Positions 1 through 8,353 of a DNA stretch of 44,098 bases are shown here, one piece after another. Origin of the DNA: Propionispora hippei DSM 15287 (lineage in GTDB: Bacteria > Bacillota > Negativicutes > Propionisporales > Propionisporaceae); contig NZ_FQZD01000031.1 in the NCBI RefSeq assembly GCF_900141835.1, forward strand, positions 1-44,098, read 5' to 3'. The notes beneath the pieces are model-generated. The model was given only the letters and a program-made list of their open reading frames with translations, ran no database searches and was not told the DNA's origin. The position numbers and the translations under genes were made by a program. Within the stretch, counting starts at the first letter, position 1. Every line of letters begins with the position of its first letter.

Positions 1-219
1 AAAGAGTGGGTTCGGCAAAACCGGCTTACGAAGTCAGGAAAAATGCTATATAGGAAGAGAAGTCAAACCATTGAGCGGAGTTTTGCAGACGCTAAGCAAC
101 TGCACGGACTTCGCTATTGCCGGTTTAGGGGTAGAGAGCATGTACAAGAGCAGGCGTTACTAACGGCTGCTTGTCAAAACATGAAAAAGATTGCCAATCA
201 CCTCGCCAGACTGGCGTAG
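1..219 (+). mobile_element. C-terminal end of an IS transposase (DDE type, IS1182-like), truncated by the window edge
   Basis: An open frame enters from base 1 and ends at TAG 217-219, giving 72 residues. It contains [20 protein letters not shown] followed by a helix ending [13 protein letters not shown]. This is the typical tail of DDE transposases of the IS1182 / DDE_Tnp_1_6 group: the catalytic Glu region (IERSFADAK) and then a conserved [11 protein letters not shown] turn. The N-terminal part lies outside the window, so completeness cannot be judged. An inverted pair (AAGATTGCC / GGCAATCTT) spans the stop codon. I could not identify a terminal inverted repeat or target duplication with certainty. 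The element faces the mannitol operon end-to-end. Confidence 0.85.
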
Positions 220-287
220 GTATCGGCAATCTTTTCTTTTTGAGTCTACTTAGTGATGGTTTTCCTTTTGTTTTGTCTAATAGAAAC

Positions 288-320
288 CCCCATGGCTTAG
301 ATCTTTCCCAAACCATGGGG
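288..320 (-). terminator. hairpin downstream of mtlD, probable operon terminator
   Basis: CCCCATGG (288-295) and CCATGGGG (313-320) are perfect 8-bp arms with a 17-nt loop, about 55 bp past the mtlD stop. The T-run on the minus side is weak (GTTTCTATT), so termination is plausible rather than certain. It may also serve the converging transposase transcript. Confidence 0.45.
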
Positions 321-374
321 TTCTTCAACAGCCTGAAGCAGCCTGCCGGCTGCTTGTTTGTTGTTAAAACAGAC

Positions 375-1526
375 TTATCTGGTTGTCTTAAGCTGATTGT
401 ACTGGGCAAGAATACCGGAGAACAGCGCCGTACCTGCAGCAACTCCCGTATAGTGCTCAATGGCCTTTTCAATTCCCTTGTCCCGGATAAAACCCTGCAC
501 TTCGACAGCTTCCGGATCCTCCTGATAATCAAACAGCAGCGCGGCGGCAATAACGGTTGCCAGCCCGACCGGTTCAAACTCATAGGCTGCTGCCTGTGTG
601 GCCGGACTTACCAGACGGTCGGCCGGCGACAGCTTGCGAACCGGTGACCGGCCCACCCGGGTCACCTCATCGCTGATATACGGATTGGTAAAGCGTTTTA
701 AAATTTTATTGATATAGGCTTCATGCTTCTCCCGGTCAAAGCCGTATTTGGCGACCAGGACAGCACCGGTTTCGTGCAGCACTTTCTGGGTCGTGGCCAC
801 AATGTCCGGGTTTTTCATGGCCTGGTCAATGCTGGGCAATCCCTGCAGATAGCCAAGATAGGCTACCGTGGCATGACCGGTATTGACAGTAAACAGCTTA
901 CGCTCAATAAAAGGCTTGAGGTCATCCACATAGGTTACCCCGTCAATCGCCGGGATAGCGCCGACGATCTGAGATTTATTGACCACCCATTCATAAAAAG
1001 GTTCGACTGTAACCAACAGCTTGTCGTCATTTTTCTGCAACGGAACAATCCGGTCAACCGCGGCATCAGGAAAACCGATAACCTTATCGGCCTGCGCCTT
1101 GTCGGCGTCGCTCAAAGCAGCATAGACAAAGGATCGCAGTGCCGAGCTGCCGCCAATCATGTTCTCGCAGGCGATGACATTGAGCGGTTCCCCGCCTTGC
1201 TGCAGCCGGAGTGAAATGCCCTTGGCAATGACGGGAGCAATAAATTTTAAGATATTGGGACCAATGGCGGTGGTAACCAGATCGGCTTTGGCAATCTCCC
1301 GGGCTACCGCGTCTTCATCTTTGCCGTTGACCGCCCGGACCGAGGTCACAGTAAAAGCCGTTTTTTCCTCAGCGGCCAGCACTACCGTATATTCTTTGCG
1401 GTTATTGATTTCTTCCACCAGTTCCTGATTGACATCAACAAAGCAAATTTCATATCCTGCCTGATGCAATAACTGTCCGATGAAACCCCGTCCAATATTG
1501 CCGGCACCATAGTGAACTGCCAGCAT
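375..1526 (-). CDS. mtlD: mannitol-1-phosphate 5-dehydrogenase
   Basis: This 383-residue enzyme oxidises mannitol-1-phosphate, delivered by the PTS, to fructose-6-phosphate with NAD in the cytoplasm. The N-terminal Rossmann motif GAGNIGRGFIG is at residues 7-17. The polyol dehydrogenase catalytic region is around residue 210 (KLFTVNTGHATVAYLG). The length matches the family (about 380). I chose the ATG at 1526, which starts MLAVHYGAGNIG, because AAAGGGG lies 8 nt upstream; a longer frame upstream would overlap mtlF without benefit. The start is 1 nt beyond the mtlF stop, so translation is probably coupled. It is the last gene of the mtlA-mtlR-mtlF-mtlD operon. Confidence 0.95.
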   Translation of the reverse strand: MLAVHYGAGNIGRGFIGQLLHQAGYEICFVDVNQELVEEINNRKEYTVVLAAEEKTAFTVTSVRAVNGKDEDAVAREIAKADLVTTAIGPNILKFIAPVIAKGISLRLQQGGEPLNVIACENMIGGSSALRSFVYAALSDADKAQADKVIGFPDAAVDRIVPLQKNDDKLLVTVEPFYEWVVNKSQIVGAIPAIDGVTYVDDLKPFIERKLFTVNTGHATVAYLGYLQGLPSIDQAMKNPDIVATTQKVLHETGAVLVAKYGFDREKHEAYINKILKRFTNPYISDEVTRVGRSPVRKLSPADRLVSPATQAAAYEFEPVGLATVIAAALLFDYQEDPEAVEVQGFIRDKGIEKAIEHYTGVAAGTALFSGILAQYNQLKTTR

Positions 1527-1527
1527 A

Positions 1528-1968
1528 TTACATACCCCTTTCAAAAATATCGATAATCTCTTCGGCGCTCTTAGCCGCTACCAGTTTCTTTACGTTTTCT
1601 TCCTCAGCACAGACCAAAGCGATATTGGAGAGAATCTCCAGATGTTCATCGCCCACACCAGCAATGCCGATTAAAAGATAGGCCTTATTGCCTTCCCCGA
1701 AGTCAACGCCTTGCGGTACCTGGACAACCGAAATTCCCGAGGATTTTATAAACGGTTTAGCCTCGTTGGTGCCGTGCGGAATAGCTACGCCATTGCCGAT
1801 ATAGGTGGTGATCAGCTCTTCCCGCTCATACATTTTAGTAATATAATCCGGCGCCACATGCCCGTTATCAACCAAAAGCTGGCCGGCCAGGGCAATCGCT
1901 TCCCGTTTGTCGGCAACACTGGCATTCAATTTAATTTTATTTTTTCCGATTAATGCTTGACTCATCAT
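1528..1968 (-). CDS. mtlF: PTS mannitol-specific enzyme IIA
   Basis: This 146-residue free-standing IIA protein carries phosphate from HPr to the IIB domain of MtlA. The phosphorylated histidine lies in GVAIPHGTNEAKP near residue 65, the usual position for IIA-Mtl. It starts ATGATG with AAAGGAGA upstream, and the start overlaps the mtlR stop codon (TAATG). Either Met could be used. IIA is separate here, as in many Gram-positive mtl operons, rather than fused to MtlA, and MtlA in this window indeed ends after its IIB domain. Confidence 0.95.
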   Translation of the reverse strand: MMSQALIGKNKIKLNASVADKREAIALAGQLLVDNGHVAPDYITKMYEREELITTYIGNGVAIPHGTNEAKPFIKSSGISVVQVPQGVDFGEGNKAYLLIGIAGVGDEHLEILSNIALVCAEEENVKKLVAAKSAEEIIDIFERGM

Positions 1969-4064
1969 TATCTCTCCTTTTTTATCTTTGCTAATACATA
2001 TTTATATAGATGGGTTGTAAAAAACGCGATAATGCGTTGCTGATTGCCGGACTCCAGGATAGGAGCCAGTTCGTCCTCAATGAGCAATGAGCTGACTTCG
2101 CTCAGCACTTCCAACCCTTCCTTGCTGATCCGGGCCGGGGCCAACAGGAGTAAAATCCGGTCGACATCCAGGTATTTCTTATCCATGCCTTTAATGAGCA
2201 GCGGATTATCCAGAAGATATAGCCGTGCCGCCGGCCGCAGCACCGCTTCGGTTTTAGCGTGGAACAATGCCAGCCGCATATTGGGAATACCCAGGCCCCC
2301 CAGTCTTTGTCTTTCCAACAGCTTTTCAATGACCTCTTCTTTATCGCGGATGACCTGCAACTGCTCCAATTTCCGGCAAATAGCCTCCAGGACCTCTTCT
2401 ATATGCATGTTTTGATTCAACACGGTATCAAAACGAAAGTTTTCAATAATCGATAAGGTATGACCAATATAAGCCTGCCAGCCTCTCAAATCGCTCAGCA
2501 CTTCCTCAGTGTTCAGCACATTCGAAGCATCCGGCTGCCAGGGACCTTTTCTGATACCTTTCAGAAAAACATTGATATTGTGAACATCCTCCTTGGTTAG
2601 CAAGGGCGTAACCAATACATAATCATCGCGCTGCAGCGACAGGGGAACCGTCGAAATAATCAAGTCATACTCGGTTTCCGGAATTTTATTAATATCAAAC
2701 AAGGATATATTTTTCGCCAGACCGATATAGGGTAATTCCTTCTCAATCCGGCTGGCCAGTATCTTGGAGGAACCGATGCCGCTGGAGCACACAACCAGGG
2801 CCCGGAATTTCTGGTTAAACTGCCCCATTCGTTCCAGCGAAGCGCCAATATGCATCACCAGATAGCCAATTTCCTCCTCAGGCACCGTCAGTTCGTCAAA
2901 AACCTCGGCCACTGCCTGCTTCAGGACCTGAAACAAATCGCTGTACCTGGCTTTGATCTCGGTGAGCAAGGGGTTGCGAATCTTCATGTTCTTCTGGATT
3001 CTAAATAACGCCGGCTCAATATGCGTGAGCAGACCCTGTACCAGATTCGGGTCAGCCTGAAATGAAACGTCAAGCTGTTCTTCACAGTAGCGAATCATCC
3101 GGTTAACTTTAGTGACCAGTTCCAGATTTTTGAATTCAAACCAATCATCATAAGAGCTGCGCAGTTTGGCGCCGCGAAGATGCATGGTAATGTAGCCGAT
3201 TTCAGAGTCAGGAATATCCATCTGAAAAATACTGCGCAACCGTTGAATAATGGTTTCGGCGATCCGGAATTCGGAGGTAAGCTCCAACTCCTTCAGATGC
3301 TCTTCGTCAAAAGTAATTTGTTCTCCCTTTTCAATGCGCTCAATGGCCAGCGCCAAATGAATCACCAGACCGATGAACGAACTGTCCGCCAGAGGATAGG
3401 GTAATTCTTCCTCCAGGGTTCGCAGCGAGTTTTCAATCATAATCAGTTTTTCTTTTTCAATTAAGCCCAGCAGCCGTTCGGAAACGGTATTGATATGCCG
3501 GGTGGACTTGCCGTGGATATTTTCCTTTAAAATGCCCAGCAGTTCAAATTCATCCAAATGCTCCGTGATCAGTTCGCTCATCGCCTTGCGTTTGGCCGAC
3601 TCCGAACCGCACAGTTCCACACCGTAACCGCGCTTTCTGAGCAGCGTCAGATCGTAGCGCCGCAGCCAATCCACCATTTCATCCAAATCATAACTGATGG
3701 TCGCTGTCGTCACTTTGAGATCAAAAGCCAGTGAAACCAGCTTGACCGGCTCTGTCGCCTCCAGTAGCTGGCACAGGATGAGCAGCTTCCGCTCGTCCGG
3801 CGCATACTCCACCGTAGTCTGATTGTACAGAGACAGGCGCAGCTCTTCCTTTTGGCGGGCCTCGCCTTCAATGGCAACGCCAATGCCGGACCGTTTTACC
3901 AACTGTAACCCTTGCTGCTCTAACAACGGTTCCAGTTCGGTTAACTCCCGGTGTACAGTACGGGTGCTCACCTCAATTCGGTCAGCTATATCTTTTATCG
4001 TGATTTCCTGTTCTTCAGTTAAGAGGATATTCAGAATCATCCGCTGCCTTGAGCTTACGCCCAT
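1968..4064 (-). CDS. mtlR: MtlR, PRD-containing activator of mannitol genes
   Basis: This 698-residue transcription activator is built like Bacillus/Geobacillus MtlR. It has an N-terminal DeoR-like winged helix (about 1-65, STRTVHRELTELEPLL) and a second helical HTH segment (about 90-160). Two PRD domains (about 190-400) follow, then a IIB-Gat-like domain with its cysteine in VVCSSGIGSSK near residue 417. The IIA-Mtl-like C-terminus has histidine in MRLALFHAKT near residue 605. In the known family, HPr-dependent phosphorylation of PRD2 activates the protein, while phosphorylation of the IIB/IIA-like domains signals absence of mannitol. All phosphorylation domains are present, so it is likely functional. 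It is the second gene of the operon, after a 179-bp structured spacer. Confidence 0.93.
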   Translation of the reverse strand: MGVSSRQRMILNILLTEEQEITIKDIADRIEVSTRTVHRELTELEPLLEQQGLQLVKRSGIGVAIEGEARQKEELRLSLYNQTTVEYAPDERKLLILCQLLEATEPVKLVSLAFDLKVTTATISYDLDEMVDWLRRYDLTLLRKRGYGVELCGSESAKRKAMSELITEHLDEFELLGILKENIHGKSTRHINTVSERLLGLIEKEKLIMIENSLRTLEEELPYPLADSSFIGLVIHLALAIERIEKGEQITFDEEHLKELELTSEFRIAETIIQRLRSIFQMDIPDSEIGYITMHLRGAKLRSSYDDWFEFKNLELVTKVNRMIRYCEEQLDVSFQADPNLVQGLLTHIEPALFRIQKNMKIRNPLLTEIKARYSDLFQVLKQAVAEVFDELTVPEEEIGYLVMHIGASLERMGQFNQKFRALVVCSSGIGSSKILASRIEKELPYIGLAKNISLFDINKIPETEYDLIISTVPLSLQRDDYVLVTPLLTKEDVHNINVFLKGIRKGPWQPDASNVLNTEEVLSDLRGWQAYIGHTLSIIENFRFDTVLNQNMHIEEVLEAICRKLEQLQVIRDKEEVIEKLLERQRLGGLGIPNMRLALFHAKTEAVLRPAARLYLLDNPLLIKGMDKKYLDVDRILLLLAPARISKEGLEVLSEVSSLLIEDELAPILESGNQQRIIAFFTTHLYKYVLAKIKKER

Positions 4065-4085
4065 ACATTACCCTCCCCGCAAATG

Positions 4086-4196
4086 GAGAACAGACTGGGC
4101 TCGCGCCCAGTCCCTCCGGATACAGGCAAACGCCCTTGAACCTCAATACTTCTGCTAAGGTGCCATCCGTTCTCAGTTCTGATCAGTTTTGCCTGT
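4086..4196 (-). promoter_or_regulatory. structured mtlA-mtlR intercistronic leader with pseudoknot-type pairings
   Basis: Read on the minus strand, the spacer holds segment A ACAGGCAAA (4196-4188), B GAGAAC (4174-4169), and A' TTTGCCTGT (4130-4122). Next come a perfect 8-bp hairpin GACTGGGC-GCGA-GCCCAGTC (4112-4093) with a GNRA loop, and B' GTTCTC (4091-4086). A pairs with A' and B pairs with B', so the two pairings interlock or exclude each other. I do not recognise a known riboswitch. It precedes the MtlR ribosome site and may set MtlR expression or transcript processing. Confidence 0.5.
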
Positions 4197-4207
4197 GAAA
4201 AAGAGTT

Positions 4208-4234
4208 CACGCTAGTTGGCATACAACTAGCGTG
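4208..4234 (-). terminator. hairpin after mtlA, partial terminator
   Basis: Perfect 11-bp arms CACGCTAGTTG / CAACTAGCGTG with a 5-nt loop begin 9 nt past the mtlA stop. The minus strand continues AACTCTTTTT. In an operon this would give a high MtlA to low MtlR ratio by partial read-through, or protect the mtlA 3' end. Confidence 0.6.
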
Positions 4235-4243
4235 ATTTTTTTA

Positions 4244-5638
4244 TTAGGACAAACGTTCTACCAGTTGATCATATTCCGGACTGCTCAGGAAGTTCTCAAT
4301 GGAAATGTGCTCGGCGCCCGGCAGTTTGCCTTTAGCCCGTTCAGTCAGACTTTTCTGAGTGATAACAATATCGGCATCGCCGGGAAGTTCGTTAATCGCT
4401 GTGTTGATGACAGTGATATCCAAACCGGCATCTTTAAATTTCTTGCGAAGGATGGAAGCGCCCATAGCACTGGAACCCATGCCTGCGTCACAAGCGAATA
4501 CTACTTTTCTTACGTTGGTAACTGCTTTGGTTTCTACTTTTTTGCCTTTCATCTGTTGCATTTTAACAGTGGCTTGTTCCAAATCATCTTCTTCCGTTTG
4601 TCCGCCCATCTTTAAGAGAGCCGAAGCGATGAAGAAGGATACGGCAGTGGCTACGGCTACACCGGCCAATACCGGGAACAGCCCGCCTTTCGGCGACATA
4701 GCAATTAAAGCGAAGATACTACCAGGCGAGGGAACGGCTACCAGACCAGCTCCTAAGATTTGGAATGTCAGCGTACCGGCTACGCCACCGCCCATAGCGG
4801 CCAGGATCAAACGGGGATTCATTAGAATATAGGGGAAGTAAATTTCATGAATACCGCCAAGGAAGTGAATGATGATCGCACCAGGGGAAGACTGTTTAGC
4901 CATTCCTTTACCAACCAGCCAGTAGGCCAGCAGAATACCCAAGCCAGGACCCGGGTTTGGTTCAAGCAGGAAGATGATGGATTTACCGGCTTGAGCAGCT
5001 TGTCCGAGGCCGATCGGGCTTAAAATACCATGATTGATTGCGTTGTTCAGGAAGAGTACTTTAGCCGGTTCGATGAAGACGTTAGCCAGCGGCAGCATGC
5101 CTGCACTGATGATTACGCCAACGCCAGCAGCTAACGCTTTGCTAAGGCCGCCAACAACCGGCCCAACACCGGAGTAACCCACCAGGGCCACGATAGCGCC
5201 GCCAATACCGGCGGAGAAGTTGTTAACCAACATTTCAAAACCGGAAGGAACCTTACCTTCGAAAGCCGCGTCAATCTTTTTGATAATCCAGCCGCCGAAA
5301 GGCCCCATAATCATAGCGCCCAGGAACATTGGAATGTCTGCACCGACGATTACGCCGATAGTGGCTACAGCACCGACAACCCCACCGCGGACGTCATGGA
5401 CCATTTTACCGCCGGTATAACCGATTAATAATGGCAATAGGAAGGTGATCATCGGACCAACTAATTTTGCGAAGTACGCGTCGGGTATCCACCCGGTAGG
5501 AATGAATAAAGCCGTAATAAGACCCCATGCAATAAAGGCACCGATGTTTGGCATAACCATCCCGCTGAGGAATCGGCCAAACTTTTGAATCGCCACTCTG
5601 GCTCCCTGCGATTCGGTTTGAGCAACAGAACTTTGCAT
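4244..5638 (-). CDS. mtlA: PTS mannitol-specific enzyme IICB
   Basis: This 464-residue membrane permease imports and phosphorylates mannitol. The IIC domain (about 20-340) has multiple membrane segments and the substrate-loop signature around GGIHEIYFPYILMNP. The cytoplasmic IIB domain follows a linker at about 350-375, with phospho-cysteine C383 in VFACDAGMGSSAMG. It lacks a IIA domain; mtlF in the same operon supplies it. The start at 5638 is preceded by GAGGTAAATGCA. It is the first gene of the operon, with a good promoter about 55 bp upstream. Confidence 0.95.
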   Translation of the reverse strand: MQSSVAQTESQGARVAIQKFGRFLSGMVMPNIGAFIAWGLITALFIPTGWIPDAYFAKLVGPMITFLLPLLIGYTGGKMVHDVRGGVVGAVATIGVIVGADIPMFLGAMIMGPFGGWIIKKIDAAFEGKVPSGFEMLVNNFSAGIGGAIVALVGYSGVGPVVGGLSKALAAGVGVIISAGMLPLANVFIEPAKVLFLNNAINHGILSPIGLGQAAQAGKSIIFLLEPNPGPGLGILLAYWLVGKGMAKQSSPGAIIIHFLGGIHEIYFPYILMNPRLILAAMGGGVAGTLTFQILGAGLVAVPSPGSIFALIAMSPKGGLFPVLAGVAVATAVSFFIASALLKMGGQTEEDDLEQATVKMQQMKGKKVETKAVTNVRKVVFACDAGMGSSAMGASILRKKFKDAGLDITVINTAINELPGDADIVITQKSLTERAKGKLPGAEHISIENFLSSPEYDQLVERLS

Positions 5639-5694
5639 TGCATTTACCTCCTCATTATTTTGTTGACAAATTTTAATAAGTCCTTACAGCTATA

Positions 5695-5723
5695 ACTATA
5701 AATGATCTAAAACAAGATATCAA
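5695..5723 (-). promoter_or_regulatory. predicted sigma-A promoter of the mtl operon
   Basis: On the minus strand TTGATA (5723-5718), a 17-bp spacer and TATAGT (5700-5695) form a good -35/-10 pair, giving a leader of about 50 nt before mtlA. I found no convincing catabolite (cre) site. Confidence 0.55.
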
Positions 5724-6081
5724 GCAAATGAAAATTGAGATTCGTCAAATTACTTGTTGCCAACATTTAATTTCACTGTCTATTTTACCAATAATTTCAC
5801 GGCCCATTCATTACATTTATTTCCATATTTTACGTTATGTAAAGTTTCGAGTAGCTAACGGCAATAGGAAATTCGCACTTTCTTTTCTTTTTATGACGAC
5901 TAGTACTTTGTCAGCCTTGAAACGTTGGAATCATGGTAAGACTATTTTCCGGAGGAAGAAGGCATACCGGTAGTATGCTGACGACAACGAAGGACACAGA
6001 AATAGCGTCCCCATTCATAAAGATTAAAGCAGATAAGGTACCCGGCCTCTCTAAGGTGGGTAACTTATTAATCGGCCTTGC
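5724..6081. other. intergenic region without a convincing gene
   Basis: These 358 bp lie between the mtl promoter and the terminator of the CobT-fusion gene. The half near mtl is AT-rich. At 5962-5978 there is a small hairpin (GCATAC-CGGTA-GTATGC) inside a less AT-rich block (about 5930-6060). Short open frames exist on the plus strand but lack family features. I see no recognisable RNA or gene remnant. Confidence 0.3.
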
Positions 6082-6131
6082 AAAAAAACAGTACGGCGCT
6101 TCCCCGCAGGGAAAACGGCCGTACTGTTTTG
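6082..6131 (-). terminator. intrinsic terminator of the CobT-fusion gene
   Basis: CAGTACGGC / GCCGTACTG arms, flanked by A and T runs on both sides, give a hairpin followed on the minus strand by TTTTTTTG, about 35 bp after the stop codon. Confidence 0.85.
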
Positions 6132-6163
6132 AAGCAACTGCCTTGCACGCAGCTGCCGCCTGA

Positions 6164-8221
6164 TTATTCCTTTATATCCTTGCTTTGTTTCAAAGCTCCC
6201 AGGCCGTCCTGCGCTACTGCCACATCGGCTTCGCCAAAGGTTTTCATATCGTTCAGCATGTGCAGCGAGGCGTCGAGAATGGTTATCCCCAACGCCGCCC
6301 CTGCCCCTTCCCTATCCTGCAGCGCCAAGTGCAGATACGCCGGGACGCCGGTTAAATCCAGAGCGGTTTTCTGTAAGGTCAGCCGGCTGTAATGGGAACC
6401 GATCAGATAAGCATCCGCTGACGGCACCAATCTGACAGCAAGCAAGCCTGCCGCCGCCGTTACCAGATTATCCAGCACGACGGCCACCTTATGAGCGGCG
6501 GCACCCACAATTACGCCAAGCCAGACAGCCAGCTCAAAGCCTTCCAGGGTCGCCAGGAGAGTAATCGGCTCAAGCTCACCTGCCTGTATGCCGGCCAGGC
6601 GCCACAGTAGTTCTCGGGCCTGCATCAATTGCTCTTGTGTCAGTCCTTCTGTTCCTTCCAACTCCCGCTTATCCGCCAGCCAGGCCGTCAGTGCGGCAGC
6701 CGCCGGCACTTCCCGGCTGTCGCCTGTGGCAATGCCAATAATCCGGACACCACGGCCGGCTTCGATCGCTGCCAAACGAACTCCCTGTCTGATGGCTTCT
6801 CTGATTAGACCGCAACGTGCCGGCAGCGCTGCTATGTCCTCTTCCCCGGTAAACAATTGGGCTATTACCAGATGAGCCTTGCAATGACCGGCAGCCACCT
6901 GAAACACGGGCGACCGGTCCGCATCGACTCTACCGTATTGCAACTGAATCAGGCTGCGCGGTAAATCACGCGGTCTGGGATTGGCCGTTATACCGGCCAG
7001 CTTAACCGCCAAGTGTTCCAGGGCATGAAGGCTCCCCAACGGCTTGGTCAGATTGTCAATCCGGATCTGACAGCGTTCCATGCTCGACCTGTCCAGGGGC
7101 AACACCGCTGCCCCCAGGGTAGTAAGCAGGTCTTCTGCACCGCCCGGTGCCTCTGCCAGACGGATAACCTCTTCCCGGCCGGCCACTTCCGGTTGCCCGG
7201 CAGCGGACCGGAGCATTTTTACCGAATAGGCCAGCATATTAACCACAAAAGAAGCGCCAATCGCTTCACCTAGCCGCACTCCCAAATCCAGCATGGCTTC
7301 AAGCCCCAGGTGAGCAAGCGCCACTTTGTGGGCCGGCTCGCCGGACAGATGGGACGGCGCCAGATACGGTTTAATCCCGGATTCTATCGCATAAGCCAGC
7401 AGCGCTGCCGCCGTAGTGTTCAGCCCGTCGATAACTACCAGACAGCGATGAGCCGCCGCTCCCAACACAACACCGGCCAGGGTGCCCAATTCAAAGCCGC
7501 CGATTTTACTCAGTACATCCAGCCCGTCCTTGGGATTAGGCCGGTTGACGGCCAGCACCTGTTCCACGATGGCAATTTTAGCCGCCAGACGACTGTCGGA
7601 AATGCCTGTTCCCCTGCCAGTGGCCTGGCGGGGCGAAATGCCTGTAAAGGCCGAAACAATCGCCGCACTGACCGTCGTATTGCCAATACCCATTTCACCG
7701 AGGCTAAAGCAATTATATCCCTGTTTAACTTTTTCCCTGACGATTTCAATGCCTGTCTCGATGGCCTGAATCGCCTGTTCCCGGGTCATTGCCGGCCCTT
7801 CGGCCACATCCGACGTGCCATAGGCAATTTTACGATGCCAAAGGCCTGGCACACCGGCCAGGTCGACGGCAACACCCACATCGACCACCGCCATGTCGGA
7901 ACCGGAAAAGTTGGCCAGGGCATTGGCGCTGGCGCCTTGTGAGCAAACATAGTTCTTGGTCATTTGCGCTGTCGTCTCGATCGGATAGGCGCTAACCGAC
8001 CGTCTTGCCACCCCGTGATCGGCACAGGCAACCACCATGCAGCACTTCGGCACCGTTGGCTCTGTCGTACCTATTATGCCGGCATACTGTACGACCAGCC
8101 CCCGCAGCCTGCCGATATCCTGCCCGTCCTTAAGCAAATCTTCCAGCTCGCTACGCACGGCAGTCATCGCCGCCTTATCCAGGCCGGCAATACCGGCAAT
8201 TGTTTCATTCAGTAATTTCAT
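6164..8221 (-). CDS. tandem CobT-CobT fusion, ArsAB-like nicotinate-nucleotide phosphoribosyltransferase
   Basis: The 685-residue protein contains two CobT domains; CobT alone is about 350. CobT enzymes activate the lower base of cobamides as an alpha-riboside phosphate. Copy 1 (1-345) keeps CADHGVARRSVSAYP (66-80), GEMGIGNTT (175-183) and the catalytic-type Glu319 in VRLGEAIGA, but its substrate loop is altered (LLKDGQDIGRL, 29-39). Copy 2 (about 365-685) keeps LTKPLGSLHALEHLA (391-405), a Glu638 equivalent in QDREGAGAA and TFGEADV (661-667). It has lost the DHG-SAYP block, and GEMGIGNTT has become GIATGDSREV (496-505). In Sporomusa ovata two separate adjacent genes, arsA and arsB, make a heterodimer that activates phenol or p-cresol; here one polypeptide could do the same. 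The start has TTTAGGAGGCAATT upstream. Substrate specificity is inference. Confidence 0.85.
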   Translation of the reverse strand: MKLLNETIAGIAGLDKAAMTAVRSELEDLLKDGQDIGRLRGLVVQYAGIIGTTEPTVPKCCMVVACADHGVARRSVSAYPIETTAQMTKNYVCSQGASANALANFSGSDMAVVDVGVAVDLAGVPGLWHRKIAYGTSDVAEGPAMTREQAIQAIETGIEIVREKVKQGYNCFSLGEMGIGNTTVSAAIVSAFTGISPRQATGRGTGISDSRLAAKIAIVEQVLAVNRPNPKDGLDVLSKIGGFELGTLAGVVLGAAAHRCLVVIDGLNTTAAALLAYAIESGIKPYLAPSHLSGEPAHKVALAHLGLEAMLDLGVRLGEAIGASFVVNMLAYSVKMLRSAAGQPEVAGREEVIRLAEAPGGAEDLLTTLGAAVLPLDRSSMERCQIRIDNLTKPLGSLHALEHLAVKLAGITANPRPRDLPRSLIQLQYGRVDADRSPVFQVAAGHCKAHLVIAQLFTGEEDIAALPARCGLIREAIRQGVRLAAIEAGRGVRIIGIATGDSREVPAAAALTAWLADKRELEGTEGLTQEQLMQARELLWRLAGIQAGELEPITLLATLEGFELAVWLGVIVGAAAHKVAVVLDNLVTAAAGLLAVRLVPSADAYLIGSHYSRLTLQKTALDLTGVPAYLHLALQDREGAGAALGITILDASLHMLNDMKTFGEADVAVAQDGLGALKQSKDIKE

Positions 8222-8282
8222 AATTGCCTCCTAAATTCTTCTTCTCCCGGCGAACACTTTACTGCTGTCGCCAACACTGCAA

Positions 8283-8340
8283 AAGGGCCCGTTCGCAACA
8301 AGGCAGGCAGTACCTGGCGCTTTGGCTGCAAACGGGCTCC
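8283..8340 (-). terminator. hairpin downstream of the MBL hydrolase gene
   Basis: GAGCCCGTTTGCAGCC and GCGAACGGGC (minus strand) form a long imperfect stem followed by CCCTTTTGC, 14 bp past the stop. It lies in the 132-bp spacer before the CobT fusion, where I see no separate strong promoter. Some read-through into the CobT gene is likely. Confidence 0.6.
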
Positions 8341-8353
8341 GTTGAGTTTGCCT

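Noticed and set aside
4086-4196. T-box or c-di-GMP riboswitch in the mtlA-mtlR spacer
   Set aside because: The T-box core (AGGGTGGNACCGCG) and GEMM core are absent; only some short similar words occur.
5915-5932. Possible cre site (TTGAAACGTTGGAA) near the mtl promoter
   Set aside because: One base short of the cre spacing and lacking the right half-site; too far upstream of the promoter.
5933-6163. 76-residue open frame on the plus strand in the mtl/CobT spacer
   Set aside because: No ribosome site, no recognisable motif, and its end runs through the CobT terminator.
7310-7942. 210-residue open frame on the plus strand
   Set aside because: Antisense shadow of the CobT fusion; no family features.
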